This document shows positions 6,416 to 11,304 of a stretch of DNA of 11,304 nucleotides, piece by piece. The translations under genes and the position numbers were made by a program. Positions within the stretch are counted from its first letter, which is position 1; the number at the start of each line of letters is the position of its first letter. The notes beneath the pieces are model-generated. The model was not told the DNA's origin. It was given only the letters and a program-made list of their open reading frames with translations, and searched no databases. Origin of the DNA: an uncultured Mollicutes bacterium (GTDB lineage: Bacteria > Bacillota_I > Bacilli_A > ML615J-28 > CAG-313); contig UQAI01000048.1 in NCBI GenBank assembly GCA_900538885.1, forward strand, positions 1 to 11,304, written 5' to 3'.

Positions 6416-6444
6416 AAGATATCATATTTTGACATTTTTTGCAA
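6416..6444 (-). promoter_or_regulatory. Candidate promoter of the decarboxylase pair
   Basis: On the minus strand TTGCAA (6439-6444) is separated by 17 nt from TATCTT (6416-6421), about 40 nt before the beta-subunit start. Both boxes are partial matches to sigma-A sites, so this is a moderate prediction. Confidence 0.4.
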
Positions 6445-6519
6445 TTGCTTTACAAGGGTTTATTATGTTTTGTGAATAAAGTTATTATTAATACCATTAA
6501 AATAAATTATCATTAATAA

Positions 6520-7077
6520 TTAGCTATTCAACACTTTTATCACTTTAGTTGGGTTACCAACTGCCACGCTATTACTGGGAATGTCTTTAGTAACAACACT
6601 TCCTGCACCAATTACAGAGTTATCCCCTATTGTAATTCCAGGTAATACAACAACATTCCCACCCATCCAAACATTATTACCAACTGTTATTCTTTTCGCA
6701 TATTCTAATCCTTTATTTCTTGTTTCATAATCTAATGGATGATTAACAGTATAAAAACTACAATTTGGTCCTATAAAAACATTGTTTCCAAATATTACTT
6801 TTGCAGCATCTAATATTACTAAATTATGGTTTGCGTAAAAGTTATCTCCAATTTCAATATTATAACCATAATCACACCAAAATGGTGATAAAATAACAAA
6901 CTCTTTTGGAGTTTTACCTAACAGTTTAATTAATACTTCTTTTTGTTTTTGAGTTTCACTTGGTTTAGTATTGTTAAATGCAAAACATAAATCTTTAGCT
7001 ATATTACGTTCATTTACAAGTTGAGAATCTGATGAATCGTATAATTCTTCATTTAGCATTTTATTTTTTTCTGTCAT
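6520..7077 (-). CDS. Maltose/galactoside O-acetyltransferase family protein
   Basis: A 185-aa acetyl-CoA-dependent O-acetyltransferase of the Maa/LacA/NodL group, soluble and trimeric in known members. An N-terminal helical maltose-acetyltransferase domain (about 3-60) is followed by a left-handed beta helix of hexapeptide repeats, for example NIEIGDNFYANHNLVILD, VIFGNNVFIGPN and ITVGNNVWMGGNVVVLPG. The catalytic His is in TVNHP (His113 from the second Met). The end, SVVTKDIPSNSVAVGNPTKV, is typical. The exact sugar acceptor cannot be read from sequence. Two ATGs occur in tandem (7080 and 7077); GAGGTG is 2 nt from the first and 5 nt from the second, so I take the second. The gene is divergent from the CBS gene and probably monocistronic. 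An AT-only 8-bp inverted repeat (6485-6492 with 6512-6519) downstream is a weak terminator candidate. Confidence 0.92.
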   Translation of the reverse strand: MTEKNKMLNEELYDSSDSQLVNERNIAKDLCFAFNNTKPSETQKQKEVLIKLLGKTPKEFVILSPFWCDYGYNIEIGDNFYANHNLVILDAAKVIFGNNVFIGPNCSFYTVNHPLDYETRNKGLEYAKRITVGNNVWMGGNVVVLPGITIGDNSVIGAGSVVTKDIPSNSVAVGNPTKVIKVLNS

Positions 7078-7094
7078 CATAACACCTCGTATAT

Positions 7095-7122
7095 ATTATA
7101 ACAATTATTTGAACAAAGTAAA
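7095..7122 (-). promoter_or_regulatory. Promoter of the acetyltransferase gene
   Basis: On the minus strand a perfect TATAAT (7095-7100) lies just before the ribosome binding site, with TTTACT (7117-7122) 16 nt upstream as the -35 box. The leader would be very short. It is divergent from the promoter at 7157-7185. Confidence 0.55.
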
Positions 7123-7156
7123 AAGTAAAACTCTATTTTTAATTATTTACCAAAAT

Positions 7157-7185
7157 TTGACAATTATACTAACTTATTATATAAT
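7157..7185 (+). promoter_or_regulatory. Perfect consensus sigma-A promoter of the CBS gene
   Basis: TTGACA (7157-7162), a 17-nt spacer and TATAAT (7180-7185) match the consensus exactly. Transcription would start around 7191, leaving a leader of about 12 nt with GGAGGTG (7192-7198). This also shows that an in-frame TTG at 7185 lies inside the -10 box and cannot be the start codon. Confidence 0.9.
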
Positions 7186-7202
7186 TGTTATGGAGGTGCG
7201 AT

Positions 7203-7610
7203 ATGAACGTTTTATTTTTTCTTACTCCTAAAAATAAAGTAGAATATGTATATGATTACTATTCAATGCGACAAGCATTAGAAAAAATGCAATATCACAA
7301 GTATTCTGCCATACCTGTTTTAAATAAAACAAATGAATATGTAGGAACTATATCTGAAGGGGATTTGCTTTGGTATATAAAGGAAAATGAGAACTTTAAT
7401 TTAAAAGATGCAGAAAATATTATGATATCAAACATTAAAAGATCTCGTGATATTAAACCAATTAAAGTAACATGTGAAATGGATAGCTTAATATCCTTAG
7501 TTATTAATCAAAATTTTGTTCCTGTGATTGATGATTATAATAAGTTTATAGGAATTGTAACAAGAAAAGATGTTATAACATATTGTTATAATGAACTTGA
7601 AAAAAAATAG
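7203..7610 (+). CDS. Small protein with two CBS domains
   Basis: A 135-aa stand-alone CBS-pair (Bateman) protein. CBS domains bind adenosyl ligands such as AMP, ATP or SAM and sense energy or cofactor state. The first repeat (about 1-60) shows YSMRQALEKMQYHKYSAIPVLN and YVGTISEGDLLWYI. The second (about 70-132) shows NQNFVPVIDDYNKFIGIVTRKDVITYC. No catalytic, DNA-binding or transporter domain is attached, so the partner is unknown. The ATG at 7203 follows GGAGGTG by 4 nt. It is the only plus-strand gene in the window, has its own consensus promoter and terminator, and is transcribed alone. High basal expression is expected from the promoter. Confidence 0.9.
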   Translation: MNVLFFLTPKNKVEYVYDYYSMRQALEKMQYHKYSAIPVLNKTNEYVGTISEGDLLWYIKENENFNLKDAENIMISNIKRSRDIKPIKVTCEMDSLISLVINQNFVPVIDDYNKFIGIVTRKDVITYCYNELEKK

Positions 7611-7622
7611 TATATTACTTCT

Positions 7623-7646
7623 AAGTCCTTTATTAGGACTTTTTTT
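7623..7646 (+). terminator. Terminator of the CBS gene
   Basis: A perfect 7-bp stem AAGTCCT/AGGACTT (7623-7629 with 7635-7641) with a 5-nt loop runs into a seven-T tract, 12 nt after the stop codon. Confidence 0.85.
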
Positions 7647-7681
7647 ATTGTCAACCACAAAAATGAAGTTTTCTTATAAAT

Positions 7682-7721
7682 AAAAAATGGATAAACTAGT
7701 TAACTACTGTCTATCCATTTT
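7682..7721 (-). terminator. Terminator of the DUF308 gene
   Basis: A 10-bp stem AAAATGGATA/TATCCATTTT (7684-7693 with 7712-7721) with an 18-nt loop. On the minus strand it is followed by TTTTTT. It lies 8 nt past the stop of the DUF308 gene. Together with the plus-strand terminator at 7623-7646 it separates two convergent genes. Confidence 0.8.
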
Positions 7722-7729
7722 ATTTATTA

Positions 7730-8308
7730 TTACATATCTATAATATCTGTATCTTCTAGAATTTTCTTTTTCGCTGCTTTAATCTTATGACTAAATACGG
7801 TTACTTCAATAATATCACAAATACCATCAATTATTAAGCAGTATCCAGCAAATATCATTATTGTATCAAAAGTACCAAACATTACTACAGTACCAAGAGC
7901 TATTGATAATATTGCAAGTAAAGTTAAGAATATCCAGCCTTTAATATGAGCTCTTGCACAATAAATGCTATCAATTAATGATGTAGTACCATCAACAATA
8001 ATATATATACCAAAGATAATTGTAAGTAACTCTGTTACTATTACTGGGTATGTTAAACAGAAGATTCCTGATAATATTAAGGCAATACCTACAATTAGTA
8101 AATATCCGCCAAAAACAAATCCGTATGCAATAAATGCTACTATCGCAACAACACCGGCACAAATGAGTAAGATACCACTCACTGTACAAAGAGTATCGGC
8201 TGATTCATTAGGCATTACAATAAATAATATTCCAAGCACTATCGCAAGAACAGCTGTTACTATTACTTCTAATTTTATTTTTTGAAAAAACTTTTTAATT
8301 TGTTTCAT
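7730..8308 (-). CDS. DUF308/HdeD-family membrane protein
   Basis: A 192-aa integral membrane protein with a basic cytoplasmic N-terminus (MKQIKKFFQKIK), then about six hydrophobic helices arranged as internally similar helix pairs, each with an IxxGIxxI pattern (for example LLICAGVVAIVAF, LIVGIALILSGIFCL and IIFGIYIIVDGTTSLI), and a charged C-terminal tail. This matches the DUF308/HdeD family. HdeD of E. coli is linked to acid resistance, but the biochemical role of the family is not known and no stress link is visible here. The repeated Gly residues and the aliphatic composition suggest tight helix packing. AAGGAG lies 8 nt before the ATG. The gene follows the HAD gene by 93 nt on the same strand. 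A TATAAG in that gap may be a -10 box without a clear -35, so it may have its own promoter. Confidence 0.85.
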   Translation of the reverse strand: MKQIKKFFQKIKLEVIVTAVLAIVLGILFIVMPNESADTLCTVSGILLICAGVVAIVAFIAYGFVFGGYLLIVGIALILSGIFCLTYPVIVTELLTIIFGIYIIVDGTTSLIDSIYCARAHIKGWIFLTLLAILSIALGTVVMFGTFDTIMIFAGYCLIIDGICDIIEVTVFSHKIKAAKKKILEDTDIIDM

Positions 8309-8401
8309 TGTTATTTTCTCCTTTTGTTCTTTATTTGTACTTATAGTTTACTACAATTATTTAGGAAAAACAACAACAAATTATAGTTGAATGTTTATTT
8401 T

Positions 8402-9211
8402 TTAATTATTATTTAGTATTAAATTATATATAGCATAGGCAACACCACTATGTTCTTGATCTTTAGTAATAAATGTAGCTTTTTGTTTTAAAGCTTTATT
8501 GGCATGTGCCATTGCAACTTTTGTTGACGCTACCTCAAACATTGGCATATCGTTTTCTTCATCACCAATTGCCATTACTTCTTCTTTAGTTAAGTGTAAA
8601 TATTCAATCAATTGTTTTAGGGCAATTCCTTTATTTGAATCTATTGTTAAAAACTCTAGAAAGTCGGTTGCACTTTTTAATACATTATATTTACCATTTA
8701 TATTGTGTTTAATTACATCTACATATTTTCTTATTTTTTCTTCTTCATCCGCAATTATTATTTTATTAGCAAATTCTAATTTTCTAATTTCTTCTATTGT
8801 TAGTGGTTTAAAATCAATATCTTTAAATACTAGTTTATCTTTTATAAATGTTGGAATGCCTGCCGTATATATATCATCATTAACATATACCGTAAATGTT
8901 AAATTATGTTTGGTTATTTCATCAACAATATTATTTATATCTTGATTATTTAAAACATTTCTTTTTATAATCTTGGTATTATTACCATTAGATATGTATG
9001 CGCCATTATAAGAAATTACATAGTTATTATCATTATTTAAATTTAATTCTTCTAAAATAGGTAGTACTCTAAAGTACGGTCTACCACTTGCGATAACTAT
9101 TTTAATGTTTTGGTTGTTAGCTTTATTAACTGCTATTTTATTTTCTTTTGATATTTCCTTGTTTTTATTCAATAACGTATCATCTAAATCAACCGCAATT
9201 AATTTAATCAT
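8402..9211 (-). CDS. Cof-type HAD-IIB hydrolase
   Basis: A 269-aa phosphatase of the haloacid dehalogenase superfamily, Cof/YidA group, which hydrolyses sugar phosphates, nucleotides and related phosphoesters with Mg2+ in the cytoplasm. All motifs are present: motif I DLDDTLL with nucleophile Asp8 and acid/base Asp10; motif II ASGRP with Ser42; motif III Lys194 in DSNKGIALKQL; motif IV GDEENDMPMF with Asp217 and Asp221. The C2-type cap lies between motifs II and III (about 85-190). The length is typical. The substrate is not predictable. The gene starts 11 nt after the pncB stop, with AAAGGT before the ATG, so it is the third gene of the NAD-salvage operon. That suggests, but does not prove, a link to nucleotide or pyridine metabolism. 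Confidence 0.92.
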   Translation of the reverse strand: MIKLIAVDLDDTLLNKNKEISKENKIAVNKANNQNIKIVIASGRPYFRVLPILEELNLNNDNNYVISYNGAYISNGNNTKIIKRNVLNNQDINNIVDEITKHNLTFTVYVNDDIYTAGIPTFIKDKLVFKDIDFKPLTIEEIRKLEFANKIIIADEEEKIRKYVDVIKHNINGKYNVLKSATDFLEFLTIDSNKGIALKQLIEYLHLTKEEVMAIGDEENDMPMFEVASTKVAMAHANKALKQKATFITKDQEHSGVAYAIYNLILNNN

Positions 9212-9222
9212 TATATCTACCT

Positions 9223-10656
9223 TTATTTGTTATTTTTCATTAATATATCATGTTTTATATCCCATAATTTTTGAGATAAATCTACATAATAACCATGTGG
9301 GTTATCAAATCTTTTTACTTCATCCCATAGTCTTGAAAGACTATATTTACAAAAAGCTCTAGATTCTTCTAATGTAGGTATTTGGTATACTAGTTTTCCA
9401 TCTTTAAAGATTTGTTTATGTAGTTCTTCTACTTTAAAATTGTTTAGTGTTTTTCGTTTCCATGTGAAGCGTGGATCAAAGATTTCATATGGTTCATTTT
9501 CATTAATGACTTCATCATGTACACAAATAACATCTGCTAGTGCTTTGTTATCTTCTTTTGAAAATAATCGATATACCTTTTTAAAGTGTGGGGTTGTTAT
9601 TTTACCTTCATTTTCGCTTATCTTCATTTTTGGAATAATTACACCATCTTTTTCTATTCCCGCAAGTTTATAAACACCATCAAACACAGGATCTGCTTTT
9701 GAGGTTATTAGTCTTTCACCAACACCATATGAGTCGATGCATGCACCTTGATTTTGAAGTTCTGTAATTAAGTACTCATCTAAACTGTTTGATGCACATA
9801 TTGTCACAAAGTTAAGTCCTGCCTCATCAAGCATTTTTCTTGTTTCTTTTGAAAGGTAAGCTATATCACCTGAATCAATTCTTACACCTGCTTTTTTAAG
9901 GTTAAATTCTTTAATTACTTTTATAGCATTAGGTACACCACTTTGTAAAACGTTATATGTATCTATTAGTAATACAACATTATCTGGATATAATTTAACA
10001 TATGCTTTAAAAGCTTCATACTCATTATCAAAAGTTTGAACCCATGAATGTGCCATAGTACCTAAAGCTTTTACACCATACCATTCATCACACGTTACAC
10101 ATGAAGTACCAACAACACCGGCAATATAAGCTGCACGTGGTCCTTCAATGGCTGCTGATGCACCTTGAGCACGGCGAGCACCAAATTCCATTACTCCACG
10201 ACCTTTCGCGGCACGAACTATTCTTTCAGCTTTTGTGGCAATTAAGGTTTGATGATTCATTGTTAATAGTAAGAATGTTTCAATAATCTGTGCTTCAATG
10301 ATTGGAGCTTTAACCGTAACTATTGGTTCATTTGGAAAAACAAAGTTACCTTCTTCTACTGCATATATATCACCAGTAAAGTGAAAATTCTTTAAATAGC
10401 CTAAAAATCCTTCACTAAATGAGCCTTTACCTCTTAAGTATTCAATATCCTCATCTGTAAAATGTAAGTTCTCAATATAGTCTATTAATTGTTTTAACCC
10501 AGCACTTACAGCAAATCCAGCTTGATTAGGGTTAGTGCGATAGAACATATCAAAATATACGATTGTATCTTTTAAACCTAATTCATAGTAGCCGTTAGCC
10601 ATTGTAAGTTCATAATAATCGGTTAAAGTTGTATAGTTATTTAAATCTTTTTGCAT
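9223..10656 (-). CDS. pncB: Nicotinate phosphoribosyltransferase
   Basis: A 477-aa enzyme converting nicotinate and PRPP (with ATP) to nicotinate mononucleotide, the entry step of the Preiss-Handler NAD salvage route. Visible signatures are LTDYYELTMANGYY near the N-terminus (11-24), EFGARRAQG (157-165) and AAYIAGVVGTSCV, the phosphorylated-His motif GTMAHSWVQ with His203, VRIDSGD (258-264) for the phosphoribosyl site, and ICASNSLDEYLI followed by GVGERLITS. The length is close to Bacillus PncB. An ATG at 10680 would add eight codons, but AGGAGG (10663-10668) lies inside that extension and 6 nt before the ATG at 10656, so the inner ATG is the start. The gene begins 1 nt after the pncA stop, and its ribosome binding site lies inside pncA, so translation is coupled to that gene. 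Confidence 0.96.
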   Translation of the reverse strand: MQKDLNNYTTLTDYYELTMANGYYELGLKDTIVYFDMFYRTNPNQAGFAVSAGLKQLIDYIENLHFTDEDIEYLRGKGSFSEGFLGYLKNFHFTGDIYAVEEGNFVFPNEPIVTVKAPIIEAQIIETFLLLTMNHQTLIATKAERIVRAAKGRGVMEFGARRAQGASAAIEGPRAAYIAGVVGTSCVTCDEWYGVKALGTMAHSWVQTFDNEYEAFKAYVKLYPDNVVLLIDTYNVLQSGVPNAIKVIKEFNLKKAGVRIDSGDIAYLSKETRKMLDEAGLNFVTICASNSLDEYLITELQNQGACIDSYGVGERLITSKADPVFDGVYKLAGIEKDGVIIPKMKISENEGKITTPHFKKVYRLFSKEDNKALADVICVHDEVINENEPYEIFDPRFTWKRKTLNNFKVEELHKQIFKDGKLVYQIPTLEESRAFCKYSLSRLWDEVKRFDNPHGYYVDLSQKLWDIKHDILMKNNK

Positions 10657-10657
10657 T

Positions 10658-11170
10658 TTATTCCTCCTTACATTCAACATAAATACCTTTTAAAATGTCA
10701 AATGTTTTATTGTTTAAATCTTCATCAAATGAGGCTGTTAGTCTTTTATCAACAATTATATGAGCATTTGGTAAAGCTGATTTAACCATTACCACATTTG
10801 TTAAGACACATATATTAGATACAAGTCCACAAAGTTCCACTTCATCATAATTTTTATCCTTTAAATAGTTAGCAAGTTCAAGGGATGGAAATGTAGGTTT
10901 TTCAAACACCTTAATTGCTTTTGATACATATTCAGATGTTTTGCCATATACTTCCCAACCTTTAGTACCCTTGATACAGTGTTTAACTGGTAAATTTTTA
11001 CCTTCTAAGGTTGTTAGATAATTTTCATCATGAGTATCCATTGTAAAGATAATATCATCATATTGTTTTATTCTTTCAACAATTCTTTCATCTAACTCTT
11101 TTGCTTTTGGAAATCCTAAACTTCCATCAACAAAATCATTTTGATAATCTATTATTATTAGTAATTTCAT
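10658..11170 (-). CDS. pncA: Nicotinamidase
   Basis: A 170-aa cysteine hydrolase of the isochorismatase-like fold that deamidates nicotinamide to nicotinate, the substrate of the next gene. The catalytic triad reads Asp8 (IIDYQNDFVDG), Lys91 (FEKPTFPS) and nucleophile Cys121 (LVSNICVLTN). The likely metal ligands Asp45, His47 (MDTHDENY) and His64 are present, which favours nicotinamidase over other cysteine hydrolases, as does its pairing with pncB. It is somewhat shorter than E. coli PncA and similar to the short Bacillus-type enzymes. AGGTG lies 5 nt before the ATG. First gene of the pncA-pncB-HAD operon. Confidence 0.93.
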   Translation of the reverse strand: MKLLIIIDYQNDFVDGSLGFPKAKELDERIVERIKQYDDIIFTMDTHDENYLTTLEGKNLPVKHCIKGTKGWEVYGKTSEYVSKAIKVFEKPTFPSLELANYLKDKNYDEVELCGLVSNICVLTNVVMVKSALPNAHIIVDKRLTASFDEDLNNKTFDILKGIYVECKEE

Positions 11171-11191
11171 TTTTACACCTCATACATATAT

Positions 11192-11220
11192 ACGATAACA
11201 TACCATTTAATTTTTGTCAA
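11192..11220 (-). promoter_or_regulatory. Promoter of the pncA-pncB operon
   Basis: On the minus strand a consensus TTGACA (11215-11220) and TATCGT (11192-11197) are 17 nt apart. The start would fall near 11185, giving a leader of about 15 nt that contains the AGGTG binding site. No riboswitch fits in this leader. Confidence 0.7.
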
Positions 11221-11247
11221 GTTGTTTATTTTCTTTACTGTTTTTGT

Positions 11248-11283
11248 AGTGTTCGTGTACACTAGATTGTGTACACGAACACT
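11248..11283. promoter_or_regulatory. 15-bp inverted repeat upstream of pncA
   Basis: A perfect inverted repeat, AGTGTTCGTGTACAC and its reverse complement, with a 6-nt loop (11263-11268). Each arm carries the self-complementary octamer GTGTACAC. It lies 27 bp upstream of the -35 box. Neither strand has a T-tract after the stem, so an intrinsic terminator is unlikely. It could be a paired operator for a dimeric regulator of NAD salvage, or belong to a gene beyond the window edge. Function is inferred. Confidence 0.5.
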
Positions 11284-11304
11284 GACGGTTTGTCAATCAT
11301 CGTA

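Overview
The window is AT-rich bacterial DNA with strong GGAGG-type ribosome binding sites, consensus TTGACA/TATAAT promoters, TGA, TAA and TAG all read as stops, and TGG for tryptophan. Together with the gene content (InlB/Flg_new repeats, Na+-pumping decarboxylase subunits, PncA/PncB salvage) this suggests a low-GC Bacillota, probably a host-associated anaerobe of the Bacilli/Erysipelotrichia/RF39 kind. That placement is inference. All genes but one are on the minus strand.

Region 1 (about 88-4827, minus strand) is a complete diversity-generating retroelement (DGR) in the classical order: variable protein, Avd, template repeat (TR), reverse transcriptase (RT). The TR (1274-1383) and the variable repeat (VR, 1887-1996, at the 3' end of the variable-protein gene) align without gaps over 110 bp. 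They differ at 23 positions, and every one is an adenine of the TR in the coding sense. The variable protein is a 987-aa lipoprotein: lipobox Cys22, collagen-like repeats that include a 45-aa unit repeated three times in tandem, a stalk of InlB/Flg_new-type repeats, and a C-terminal C-type-lectin-like (DUF6273-like) domain carrying the VR. The RT copies TR RNA with errors at A, Avd assists, and the cDNA replaces the VR, so the exposed tip of the surface lipoprotein varies. Small hairpins follow the VR, and a possible three-way-junction RNA lies between TR and RT.

Region 2 (5022-6374) holds the beta subunit of a Na+-translocating decarboxylase and a 54-aa gamma-like membrane protein in a translationally coupled pair, closed by a long-stem terminator that separates it from the DGR. 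The alpha (carboxyltransferase) and biotin-carrier subunits are not in the window.

Region 3 (6520-8308) has a maltose/galactoside O-acetyltransferase-family gene divergent from a small two-CBS-domain gene with a perfect sigma-A promoter. Two back-to-back terminators follow, then a DUF308/HdeD-like membrane protein gene.

Region 4 (8402-11304) is an NAD-salvage operon, pncA-pncB-HAD phosphatase, with a good promoter and an upstream 15-bp inverted repeat that could be an operator. The housekeeping neighbours suggest the DGR is a chromosomal locus diversifying a cell-surface lipoprotein, not a phage tail fibre.
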